Shown here piece by piece: positions 36,641 to 47,755 of a stretch of DNA of 64,000 nucleotides. Source of the DNA: Euclidia mi. Lineage: Eukaryota; Arthropoda; Insecta; Lepidoptera; Erebidae. Made by a program: the position numbers and the translations under genes. Below the pieces are notes generated by a model, which saw nothing but the letters and a program-made list of their open reading frames with translations, was not told where the DNA came from and made no database searches. The stretch spans positions 9,917,840 through 9,981,839 of the forward strand of contig OX123185.2 of the NCBI GenBank assembly GCA_944739405.2, read 5' to 3'. The stretch's first letter is position 1, and each line of letters begins with the position of its first letter.

Positions 36641-39150
36641 TCAAAAAATTTGGCGTAAGTAACAGAGTCTATAAATGATTCTATTTTCACTCAGGAAAGG
36701 TGGAAAAAGAAGATATCGGTGTTTGAATTTTTAGTTAAGAATGAACAATGTAGGTAAAAGGAAAGTTATAGTATGAAAGTTAAACAATGTAGGTAGGTAC
36801 GTTTGAATTATCAAATGACATAAGTCAGATTGACATCAAAACGCGGAAGTATTTTGTAGCATCTAACTGTCACAGCCAAAGACAAAAGTAGAGCTGCATA
36901 TTTTAAATCGATTTTATGTGAAATCGATACAACTTTAAAACGATGCTGTGACGTTTTTATTTGATTTAAACATTGTTTTGATTCAAAAATATTAGCTTAT
37001 TGGTATAATGTTGATTAAATATTAAATAACTGCATTTTAAACGAAACCAACTCTATAAAGGTCGATCGTATCGATTACTTATTTAATAATCGATACGGCT
37101 ATAGCACTCACGTCTTCTATTCCTGTCACACCATTGCAATGGTGTGTTGTCTATGGCAACAATCAAATAATAAAGTATTCGTAATCAATTGGAATGCTTT
37201 TTATCATCATAAAATACTCCAGCTTTAACGAGACAAAGTGAAAATATTAAAAATCGTATAAAAAAAAACCATTTGTTTTGGTCATATGAAGTTTAAGGTC
37301 GCCACAACAAACCCAGACCAAATTCTGCCATTGTTCTTTGTGTTTTACAGCATGTTTGTATACTGACTTGAGAGCTTTTTGATATATAATTTTGTGCTCA
37401 ATCTTATTAATCATCCAAATTATTTATATTAGTCTGTAATAGCTGCATCTGAGATTAAGCTTAAATAAAGTTCAGTTGGTCAGAGATTCATAATGGGCTG
37501 GTTAATACAGCTTAGGTTAATATTAGGAGTTCGTTGCCACCGTACCGTAGGAATTTGCATTTCAGGTCAAATATATTAGGGATTGATGTATGCCGTCTAC
37601 TGGCTGAAACATTGTCCACAGCTACCATTGTTTTCAAGTTTGCTACATATTCCGATTGTTACATCGACACGTTACGGCGAATTCTGAGCTAAAGTCGAAA
37701 ATCACGAGTATATCACGTTGCCCTCAAAACACCGTTCTGGTTAGGAATACGACTTTGATTGTACCTAGCAGTCAAGTCACTCTGTGGGAATGCTAATATT
37801 CAGTTGAATCCGATTGGACTAGTAAGCGGAACCCGGGTCGCAAATGGGATAACGCAAGGAGGATGATTGGTAAAGTTTATTTCACGAGTAATACATATTT
37901 TATCCAAAAAGTGAACTTGTTTTTTTACTTTTGGACATATTTCCAACTGGCAACCCTATACTTTATACCTTACAGTGTATAAGTTTATTTATAACTCAAC
38001 TATATAAAATGATTTTTGGTGACATAACATATGCACGTAGTCATTTTGCAATGAGTTTTCGTATTGTAGGTATGTGTGTGATTAAAAAGTTCAATACTGA
38101 TCTTTTTACCAACTAGAGAATATTGAAAGTTGTCATCCACGACATTATTCTCCTTTATCGTAATTTCTATGATGTTCAAAGGACACAGATTTTTTATAAA
38201 CTACCAACAGGCTGGTCAACTAGTTTGTGTGCCACCAATAGCAATTAAATAAACAGCTTTCCCGTATCATGTCAATACTAAGCTTCACAAAAATGATAAA
38301 TAGAAATACCAGAAATTCACCCTGATTCAACACTACCATCTTTGGTAAACTCGATTTTTTTTCACTGAAATCGAACCTCATACAATGTTTATCATACACT
38401 ATTATTTTAACGCACTACAAACAATGTAACCAGTAATTAACTTACCAAGTCATCACACTATAACTCAAGTACCGAGCTTGCATATGAACTGATTTTTGCA
38501 GGATTTGGATATTTTTATGATTTGTTGAATGTAGTTTAACATTATTTATCCCTGATCATATCATTGTTCACTTGTCACCTTCACAAAATTCTTTCTACAT
38601 TTGCATTCCTTCACGCGTTTCATTAATTTATGTTAATAATAACGATCTGGAAAATGGAGGTAATTGGCGGTCATGGTCAGTATACCAATAGATTGTTTCT
38701 TACTGCTGGTTCGTATACCGTTGTCGTCATGCTCACTAAAATGATATTTCTTGTGGTGGCGTCGTGTGTCGGGTCATCCCTGTCCCTCTAATATGGCGAG
38801 AGGGATGATGGCTGGCACAGGCGTCATACTCGTGAACGGATGCTACTTGCGATGACTGGTCGATGACGGTCTTGCGGGCTGGTATTAGATTTTAATATTT
38901 TACTGCATCATTTCCATCATGGTTTTGATCACTTTCGCGGATTGCCTGCATTATTAGGTATATATAATGTAAGTGGATGCTCCTGTTTCACCATGTCTAT
39001 TCTGAGGAGGCTAACCAAATGAACAGCAAAAGTATTATGCTTGAGTATTATTATGTACAGTAAATATATACAAGTGATATAGAAGTTTAAATTATAATTA
39101 ATTAAATAGTAACAGTTGCAGCACCTTACAAAATGTAAATTATGTGTATT
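36640..39150. other. Unannotated
   Basis: Holds a 20-bp perfect palindrome at 37127-37146 and a SINE scrap at 37795-37860, otherwise nothing recognised. Confidence 0.4.
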
Positions 39151-39365
39151 ATGCACAACCTGGCGATGAAAAAGAGTGACCGTGAGTTTATTGCCCGTTC
39201 TTTCTCATGGTTCAACGCCCTTGCTTTGCGAACGTGGCAGTAAATGTAAATGTAGAGTCTATAAGTAATCATTTTATAAATTTATTATTTTGACGTTCAT
39301 AAGCGTCACATTGTGACCCAAATGAATAAAGGATGTTGAATTTGAATTTTAATTGAATTTGAACT
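39150..39365 (+). mobile_element. LINE 3' end with TTGAATTTGAATTT tail
   Basis: Contains GAAAAAGAGTGACCGTGAG, ATGAATAAAGGATG and a GAATTTGAATTTT tail. A shorter inverted relative lies at about 39838-39920 (AATTCAAAATCATTTATTCA). Confidence 0.5.
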
Positions 39366-40446
39366 GAAATTCAAACGGAAAAACCTATCGCTAATCCTAA
39401 CAATGTAGGGCAGCGCATAAATCAGTCGATCCATTATCCACTAGGCTTCAGTTTCAATCTCCAAAATGTCCCATCTATCATTAGGTACTGCGTCAAATTT
39501 AAACTAGGTGAAACCTATCTTGATGCTAGTCAGTATATATGTCACCGCAAAATATTAAGAGCCGTAAATTTATAAACTTCCTAGGAAATTTATAAACTTT
39601 CGTAGGATTCTCAACTAGAGATAAATTGTATTACTGTAATGTGTAATACAATTTATCTTATTGTGTAATAATATGTTGTAATCCAACAGAGGCAAAGAGT
39701 TACAGTTAAAACTCAAAATACAACATAATAAACTATAGAGTAATTTAATTCCTGCAATATTTTACATTGCACCAACGTACACAAAGAACACCCCGACTCT
39801 AAAACAACAACGTTTAGATCATATAGAGTTGTCAAAGGCAAATTCAAAATCATTTATTCATTTAGGACACAAAGTGACGCTTTTGAATGTCAAAATGTAA
39901 GTTCATTTCTAGATGATTCTATATTTATATTTACTGTTGTCTCGTGTGTCACTGTCCCATCAGTGCCGGCAATATTTATATAATTTTCTATTGATACTAA
40001 AATACATATGTATACTCTGTTACAGAACATAACCATTACTAACAGAAATATAGTTCTACAATTCAGTATGAAGTAACTTCAAAAACACTGGCTCACGAAT
40101 TCATATGGTTCAATATTCGAACGAAGTTTTCTCATCTAGAGTGTGTGCTTTCGACCGATTTATGATGTAAGATACAGTAGCAATCTCATCTGCAATCTGT
40201 GCCCAGTCACTGCGTTGCTAGAACCAGAACATACATTGCATTTTCCAATACAGTAACATTTTAGAATTGGTGTCGATCAAAGTAAGATTTGCTTGTTTAT
40301 TGTGTCAGCGATCAAAGGAAGTGTTTATTATGATTGATATGACTTTTATAGATGAAAGAAATGAATGACGTCCAGTCTTATCAGGCCTGAAATCTCTTAA
40401 CTGTAAGCTATTATACGTTTTGTATTATTATCTTCCGTCCAATATA

Positions 40447-40687
40447 TCTGACCGTATGGTGACGGATTAAGAATACGGAATGTCACCACCCCATATCATC
40501 CCATGGGTGTCGTAAGAGCCGTCAGAAGGAGCATAGTATGCAGAGAACAGTACTGTAAGAGAAGGAAAACTTGATACAAACCCTATACCAACCCGTTTGG
40601 CCAGCGTGGTATAGTAGGACAATTCCTCCTTTCAAAGGAGAGGCCTAGTCCAGCAGTGGACTTTTAAAGTCTGATGATGATTATTAT
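40447..40687 (+). mobile_element. RTE-tail/SINE repeat, copy C
   Basis: Third copy of the unit at 28045 and 29030, ending CAGCAGTGGACTTTTAAAG and GATGATGA. Confidence 0.75.
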
Positions 40688-40774
40688 CTTCAATAACGAT
40701 ATAAAATAAGTTTTTGGAGTGCCTGTGTGTGCCACATTTTAGTGACATCATATTATGTAAAATAGAGATTCGAA

Positions 40775-40899
40775 ATCACGCCTGTATACCCGAAGAGTAG
40801 GCAGTGGTATAATATTACACACACCTTACTGCATGTATTAAATTTAAGGTACCACGAGGTAATAGGGTGCGTGCCATTTGGCATTACCGGGCACATTTA
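40775..40899 (-). mobile_element. SINE body fragment
   Basis: Reverse-orientation body of the 5096 family (CGCCTGTATACCCGAAGAGT, GCATTACCGGGCACATTT), cut at 40899 by the LINE junction. Confidence 0.65.
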
Positions 40900-42850
40900 T
40901 TGGATTTAACGAATTTCAAAAAATGCAGTAAGCATTTTTGGAAATTCGTTAAATCCAAAAAGGTATCACAAACTATACCTGATAATTTATTTTTAGGCAG
41001 CGTTACTTTGAGTGAGGGAAAAGCAATAAGTGACCTTTTCAACACTCACTTCAACTCCGTATTTGTATGTAAAAGCCACGACATCTCTTCATGCTTACCG
41101 CGTGAGCCCAAAGAAAGCCCGAATCCAGTTAATGTCAGTAGTATGCATATTCAGTTTAATACAATCGTTAAATATATCAAATTACTAGATGTGAATAAGG
41201 GTTCAGGCCCTGACGGCATTCCACCCGTATTCTTAAAAAGATGTCATAAAAACATTGCAGTTCCCCTTTATATGTTGTTTAACGAATCTTTACGTTCAGG
41301 CATCATGCCCAAAATATGAAAGCAAAGTTACATTGTACCAATTTTCAAAGGCGGTGACAAGCACGATATTACTAATTATCGCCCCATATCCAAACTGAGT
41401 ACCATACCAAAACTTTTCGAACACATTTTTTATGATATGATATCTCCTTTGATAAGACCTCTTATAATATGTGAACAGCATGGATTTGTAAGTGGCAAGT
41501 CGACCGAAACTAATCTACGTGAATTTGTCGACTATATAGCTACGGCCATCGACAATGGACATCAGGTAGACGTGGTGTATATCGATTATTCCAAAGCTTT
41601 TGACAAAATATCTCATAATATACTCATTGTAATCTCGAGAATATCGGCATACACGGCGATTTGCTTAGGTGGCTAGAATCATATTTGAGAGACCGTAGTC
41701 AAGCTGTAACCGTCAAAGGGTTCTGTTCTTCCTTCCTGCCCATGTCATCAGGCGTCCCCCAGGGCTCTCATCTTGGGCCTGTTTTATTTGATGTTTATTT
41801 AAATAATATTGCAGAAGTATTTAGCGAATCAAAATTCATGCTTTACGCAGATGACAATAAAATATACAAAGTTATTACTAATCTCAATGACTGTTTAGAT
41901 CTCCAAAATGACATAAATAGATTGTGTGATTCCTGAAATAAGAATTCCTTGTTTTTAAATATAAATAAATGTAACATTATAACGTTCACAAGAAAATATC
42001 TCCAATATTATACCGATATAGAATAAACAATGAAAATCTGACTAGAGTATCCACTATACGTGACCTTGGGATTGAGCTTGACGAGAAGCTTTTATTTGAT
42101 GCTCATATTGAAAAGATAAGAAGTAAAGCATTTCGTATGCTAGGCTTTGTATTAAGGGTTGGCAAGAACTTCAACCAGATATCAACACTACTGCTTCTAT
42201 TTAAAACATTGGTTAGACCTTTAGTAGAATATGCTTCAGTTGTTTGGAATCCGCAGTATGATATATATAAAAGTCAAATAGAGAAATTACAGAACAGATT
42301 TATTAAATATATTCACTGGCGTTTCATTTTAAGTCCCGGACTATCACCAAGCCTCCAGCTTCTGGAGGGACGGCGAGCTGAACGTGACTTACAATTTTTA
42401 TACAAGATTATACGAGGGCACATGGACTCACCTTATCTTATCAAACAGATAAGTTTTGGATGTCCGCGCCCAAATACCCGAAAAAGATCTCTCTTCCATG
42501 TTCATTACTCAAGAACTAATTATGTTAAAAATGTCTTTATTAAAAGAGCTTGTAACACTTACAATAAATTAATTTGTTCCTCACCTAGCTGTAATATAGA
42601 TATATTTCACCTATCTTCAGCCAAATTTAAAAACAATGTCAAGAATTATTTTATGTCTTTAAGTAACTGTATTTAACTCTCAAATACGTTGACTATTGTA
42701 AATATCTATGAATTATTGTAATGTACCAAATATATACATGTATAACAACCTGTGGAAACTATTTAGGATAATGTAATAGTTTTATGTTATATTATTATTT
42801 GTTATTTTTTAGATCTGTTTGTTTGCCAAAATTATGAAGTAAAATAAATA
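40900..42850 (+). mobile_element. Jockey/CR1-like LINE with a snap-back 5' end
   Basis: From 40932 the frame reads FWKFVKSKK, KGSGPDGIPPVFLK, then PIFKGGDKHDITNYRPIS, YIDYSKAFDKISHN, LRDRSQAVTVKGF, SSGVPQGSHLGPVLF and the YADD active site at 41839-41850. The C-terminal frame runs 42137-42676. Stops or shifts near 41318, 41630, 41936 and 42000-42136 make it inactive. The first 27 bp are present inverted at 40900-40926. The 3' end is an AATAAAATAAAATA-rich tail near 42840-42860. Confidence 0.9.
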
Positions 42851-42868
42851 AAATAAAATTACTTTTGT

Positions 42869-42910
42869 CTGGCCCGGGACCTGCTATACACTGGACCACC
42901 GAGGCATAGT
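42869..42910 (-). mobile_element. SINE head remnant
   Basis: GTCTGGCCCGGGACCTGC and CACTGGACCACCGAGGC resemble the reversed tRNA-like head of the 5096 family. The body is missing. Confidence 0.5.
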
Positions 42911-43413
42911 TATGTAGAGAAGACTTTCAATAAAGGTATTAAAGTGTGGATCTACATTTCTATACCGGGCCGCCAAAAAAACGCATGTTTGCAAAAGGTT
43001 CCTAGAAGTGCAGTAGTTTGATCTGCTGACTTACGCACTTGATTTCTGAGCCACGCACATACTGCTCGGGTACCGTAGTCTCGTAGGTAAATCCACAATG
43101 AAACAAGATTAAACATACATTTTTGACATATGTCAAATATTTATCTCAAATCTCCAAAATGGTAATATTTTCTTGGGTTTACGCAAATGTTACACATTGA
43201 AATTAAACTACAGTTTACGGATTTTATCGCGTTATATTGGTCTCACTGGTTATTAGGTTATTACATTTAAACCGAATGATCTAGAAACTACATTTTTATT
43301 ACTAGCCGACGTTTCGAATTCTCTACAGGATTCATGTTCACGGCAGACTGAAGTGATATTTGTCTTTGTCTTGAATTTCAAAGTACCCGAACATTTTTCA
43401 ACTATTGGTGTTA

Positions 43414-43740
43414 CTATCTACGCAGAATGTGCTCACTGTGTCTTGATGTCTTCTGGTGACTATGTCCTTCTTGGGTTTCATTAGCCTGATAATTTTTATT
43501 ATAGATGAATGGACCCATACATACTACACTTTTATGCAGGAGCGCTGTTTTTGCAGGATGTATACGAAGTCTGTTTATATCGCGATGATTACGTTTTACG
43601 GTGTCTGCTAGTGTGGGAAACAAGTGTGGATTATTTGTAACAAATAGTGCCACTTCTAGTACATACAGTGATGGCAACGTTAGGATTTTATGTTTTATAA
43701 GTAATGGCTTGCAGCTTTCAGTACTTTGTATCCCGAACAT
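43414..43740 (-). pseudogene. LINE C-terminal fragment
   Basis: Reads ILTLPSLYVLEVALFV, LRIHPAKTALLHKSVV and GPFIYNK. The LINE at 58850-60283 has equivalents at the same relative positions (MTLPSLFIFETAVFV, KANTALLHKSIFCMAP), so both belong to one clade. Confidence 0.75.
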
Positions 43741-43835
43741 TTAATTTCAATCTCCAAAATGGATTTGATGATTATTGAACATTGAAACCCGCCGTTAGCC
43801 ACGAAGAGATCCAATCTATTGTTTATTACAAACTT

Positions 43836-44015
43836 ACGGCTGTAGCCTGGAAGGGGTAGGCGTAGGTGCATTACTAATTACTACACCTTCATTTTGCCTT
43901 ATCAATGTTAGGTCCCACGTAATAGGGGGCGCGCCTATTGCCGTTAGCGTGACACATTGCCAAACTCCGTGCTGCTACGGAGAATTCGGAAAAACTCAGT
44001 AATACTTTTACCCTG
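43836..44015 (-). mobile_element. SINE body fragment just upstream of a host exon
   Basis: GAAGGGGTAGGCGTAGGTGC, CCCACGTAATAGGGGGCG and CCGTGCTGCTACGGAGAATT match the 5096 family. It ends in the intron 40 bp before the chitin-binding exon. Confidence 0.65.
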
Positions 44016-44054
44016 GAAAATTTTTTGCTTATTTTTTTATATTATTTATTTTAG

Positions 44055-44197
44055 GCGTACCACATCTGCCACGACGGTCGCGAGGGTGAGCAGGGTGCGT
44101 CGTTCCTCTGCACCAACGGCACTCTGTTCGACCAGGCCAAGTTCGCGTGCGACTGGTGGTACAACGTTGACTGTTCCAAGGCTGTGTCGCTTTACAG
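44055..44197 (+). CDS. Chitin-binding (peritrophin-A/CBM14) protein, penultimate exon
   Basis: The exon is bounded by TTTATTTTAG and GTAAGT. It encodes AYHICHDGREGEQGASFLC, then NGTLFDQAKFACDWWYNVDC and SKAVSLY. The cysteine spacing and the aromatic CDWWYNVDC motif are those of type-2 chitin-binding domains of single-domain cuticular proteins analogous to peritrophins (CPAP1). These are secreted proteins that bind chitin in the cuticle. The exon is much richer in G+C than its surroundings and has ordinary codon use. It enters in phase 0 and leaves in phase 2, fitting the exon at 44709. Earlier exons (signal peptide, first cysteines) were not found in the window. Confidence 0.9.
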
Positions 44198-44708
44198 GTA
44201 AGTTCTTTATAGTTGTTTTAGTCATTAAATAGGTAATAGGCAGTTTAAAGCGTTTTGGACAGTAAATTATCGTAGTAATTATCCCGGTTGCATCTAAAAT
44301 TTTAAATCCGTTTCCTAATCTGGATATGCCAGAAATTTTGCTCGTCTATGGATTAAATTATAATTGCCCAATTAATCTTTTGAAATATAGTCGAATAGCA
44401 GTTTCTAAGGTACATGTGTCAATATTGATTTTCAATGTATTTTAAAGACCTAAAAAATTAAGTTCTTTTTATTACTGTTAAAAGATTTCACTCAGTTTTA
44501 CTAGTGAAGAGCCACATTAGTTACTGATAATCAAATATTTTCAAATTCATTATCTGGTTGGTATTTATATGTATGCATTTTAGAATTGGTTGGTGTGTTT
44601 TTGACTTTTGATACACTTTTGAACATATTTTAAGTCGCAGAAGGAAAAATAATAACTCTTACATTGCTACAAACAAGATTGGAATTTTAAGTGGAATCTT
44701 CTCGACAG
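44198..44708 (+). other. Intron of the chitin-binding protein gene
   Basis: 511 bp with GTAAGT donor and CTCGACAG acceptor. AT-rich, with no inserted element recognised. Confidence 0.85.
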
Positions 44709-44928
44709 GTTGAATGCCGATCCTTACCACAACCCGTTCCTGCCAAAACCGAAAAAGGAAGAAACTAAACAGGCATACTATGGCCACGGCAAATACGGCC
44801 CTGCCCACGGCAACCAAGATCATGAACCAACCAACTATGGACATGCAAACATTGGTTACGAAAAACAAAACGAAGAGTACTATGACATCGGAAACCACGG
44901 ACACGGAATATATTACAGAGACATTTAA
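44709..44928 (+). CDS. Chitin-binding protein, terminal exon
   Basis: Continues the frame from 44197 (AG + G). It reads LNADPYHNPFLPKPKKEE, then a His/Gly/Tyr-rich tail (YYGHGKYGPAHGNQDHE, GNHGHGIYYRDI) and a TAA stop. Low-complexity His-Gly-Tyr tails are usual in cuticle proteins. A polyadenylation signal AATAAA lies at 44956-44961, 28 bp after the stop. The antisense open frames here are shadows of the repetitive tail. Confidence 0.9.
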
Positions 44929-44961
44929 ACAACCAACAAAATTGCCATTTTAGAAAATAAA

Positions 44962-46683
44962 TTGCATTCATTTAATTAGTTAGTTACTGAGAAAGGATAC
45001 GTCATTTGTAAATATTCAAATTCGTAAATTCGTTTTAAAACATTCATTTTAATTTACCTTTTTTCATTTTACATTCGTTGAAGTTTACAGTACAGGCTAC
45101 AGTATTTTTTTCACATAATTATATCACATGAACGTTTGCTATACACAAATCATGTTCATTTCACATATTACATTTCATTTCAGTAATTAAACTTCTTTTC
45201 TCAATATTTTAAGTTATGACACTATTTTCGCAAAATCCTATTGTAAAATAACTTCATTTTAGTTATGATATTCATTTACTAATATAACTCATGAAAATCT
45301 GTCGTACAAATCCCAATTTGTTATATTTGTTACTAAAATCTCAAATCATACAATTAGGAATTATTGTAAAAAAATACAACTTACGTTATACCGGAAAAAG
45401 CTATGCCCGGTTAAGCCCGTCATTGGGAATAGTTTCAATAATATACATTTGCTTATGAAATGCTATAGCCGGCTATTTCGTTTAAGAGTATTTCTCTCAA
45501 ACTTTAGATTTTATTATCTTCCCACTGGTAAAACAATCACACTCATGACTATCATACACACATACATAAGCATCTTTATAATCTTGCCACATTCTGTAGA
45601 TAATTCACTCAGTTCATTAAAATCATTTAGTTTCATATAAACATCAATCCAACCACCCTAAATTAGCGTAATTTTAAAATCATCTGCAAATTCATTTTTA
45701 CTAATAAGAATATTACAATTAAACGAGAAAGTAGAAAGAATCAGCTAAGAACAAACAAATTCAATAAATGCTATGGAATAAAATAATCCTATTCCTACAC
45801 TTATATTCAGTAGCTCTAGATATTAGTTAAATGTTAGTCTTTGTTTACAGAACACATCATTATATAAGGATCAGTCGTACACTTGTGCCCTAATTTGTAT
45901 ATCTGTACCACAGCTTGTGCAACCAAAATATTCACACATGAATAAATAACATGTAAGAATAAGGAAAAGAGTCAGAACCGGTTCACCGTGCAATATTGCA
46001 ATTAACGGCTGACGAATTGATTCGACTACGATGATACAGACTGATAGATTATTTGTCTAGTACCCATAGTACAAGCTTCTGTTTAGTTTGAAACTTAAAT
46101 TGTTAACGATAAATTTTCTAGAACATTCCTATTTCGTACCAGTAATTATGTAGCGTAATTATTTAACAAGAAAAGTGATACCTATTCTTTTATTTGGCCC
46201 GAAGTTTCGCACCGGTTACATCAGAGGTCACAAGGTGACGATGGAGTCCCATAAGGCCGAATGCATGCATACAACTGTTACATCGACTAAACTGTTTCGT
46301 CGAGTTGTGTACTTTTCGTGATTTCTACTCAACCAAACAGTTTAGTTGATGGAAGTGCGCATACAATCGATTTTTTTATCTTTTTAAATCGACCAGTCTT
46401 TATTCAGCAACGCTCGAGTCAAGGTGTTTACAAAGATAGAGACGTGGCGCCGCTTCAAATCCTTATACGAGATTACCATTGAGTTTTATAAAAAATCATT
46501 TTCATTCATTCATTTCTTAAGATATTTTTACGTATTATTTGATTTGTATATAATAAAACCCACTCGCTTTTACAAATAATTCCATTTGTATATTGCCGAA
46601 CTCACAAAAACACAATCACATCTACTATACCAATATTTTTTTCGTTACCTTAAAGTAATTTGGCTAGCTTAAGAAATAAAATA
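44962..46683. other. 3' flank of the host gene up to the Polinton
   Basis: AT-rich, no gene recognised. It includes a LINE/SINE tail relative at 46055-46090 (TAGTACCCATAGTACAAGC). Confidence 0.45.
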
Positions 46684-46689
46684 AATTGT
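46684..46689. repeat. Left target-site duplication of the Polinton (AATTGT)
   Basis: Matches AATTTT at 57456-57461 in five of six bases. Polinton integrases make 6-bp duplications. Confidence 0.6.
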
Positions 46690-46790
46690 AGTAGGGTAAA
46701 ATTGGGGCTTCTGCATCACTTGCTCTCGCGTCGCCGCTCGAGCTGCGTGATACAGAAGCCCCAATTTTACAATCGAGGTCGATTCATATT
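46690..46790. repeat. Left terminal inverted repeat with internal palindrome
   Basis: Positions 46690-46775 match the reverse complement of 57370-57455 almost perfectly, and weaker similarity continues inward. Within it, 46697-46719 and 46747-46769 form a 23-bp inverted pair (22 matches) around a 27-nt GC-rich loop, so each terminus can fold into a long hairpin. Confidence 0.92.
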
Positions 46791-47037
46791 AATGTGTTCT
46801 GCATAACTCAGAGTGCCCAGTAATACCATACTGTTATAGTTAACATAATTTTTTAAGTTTAGCAATTATTTAGTGATCAATGGTAGCGTTACTTTTAGTG
46901 AGTTTTTATTATAAATGTGTGTACCTAATGAATTCCTCACTCCATGTAATATCAATGTAATCATGTTATCAATTTAAAAAAATGGATATGTTTATGAGTC
47001 TAGGAAACTATTAAGTAAAATAAAACAATGTATATTA

Positions 47038-47520
47038 TCAATTTAAAAAAAGTTTATTATCAATGCACCATTTTTTTAAACACAAAACATTTTTTAAAGC
47101 ACATATTGAGTCATGATAATTACAATTGTACAAATCTTCAGAACACTTATAGCGATCATATAAACATAACAAATTAGGACAACATTTATCTTCTAAATTA
47201 ATTAAATTATTAGTATTTAAAATATCCTTCAACCATAACATTTTTTCAAGACCTTTAACGTGAATACACTTATCTTTTAAAACATCTGCAATTAAATATT
47301 GATAATTTGAGTAAGGTATACATCCTTCACCCCAGTATATTTTTCTGTTACGTTCAATCCAGCAAACCTGCCGTCTTTCTGATTTAGTCAAATCGTAAAA
47401 AGGAAATGGTGGTTTGATTATAAACACTTGTAGGTTTTTACTACACTATACAGCTATTTCTTTTAGTATAAATTCATTTGCTTCTGTTTTAAAGCCTTGA
47501 ACGTCAACAATGGCCGTCAT
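47038..47520 (-). pseudogene. Inverted copy of the Polinton terminal conserved protein
   Basis: It starts with ATG at 47520-47518 (MTAIVDVQGFKTEANEF) and is colinear with the gene at 54569-55030 (KPPFPFYDLTKSERRQVC, GLEKMLWLKDIL, LYDRYKC). It ends with a better-preserved C-terminus (HDSICALKNVLCLKKWC). One TAG interrupts it at 47448-47446, codon 25. The 45 bp upstream (47521-47565) match the last codons of the major capsid gene, including the ATGA junction. The left end is thus an inverted duplicate of the right coding end. Function unknown; the VDVQGF, LED and HDSICAL elements could suit an RNase H-fold nuclease, but that is speculative. Confidence 0.85.
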
Positions 47521-47755
47521 GATAGCCTACGCACGATGTTGCTTAGAGGTTTGTATTCCACAATTCGGTACTGAGCTACTAAATTCAGCCACAACATTTA
47601 TTTAATTTTTACATAAATATAAAGCATGCATACAAACATTGACTCATAACAATTACACATTTTTAAAAAGATAACATTTATTTATTTTTAGAAATACAAC
47701 TAAACTTAAATAAAAACATTATCTTAAGACTACTCAGTATCACACAATTTCTTAC

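Noticed and set aside
44659..44971. Antisense and alternative-frame ORFs over the cuticle gene exon
   Set aside because: They mirror the His/Gly/Tyr-rich coding exon, which has proper splice and poly(A) signals on the plus strand.
47038..47520. Left minus-strand copy as an independent intact gene
   Set aside because: It has an in-frame TAG at codon 25 and is an inverted duplicate of the right-end gene.
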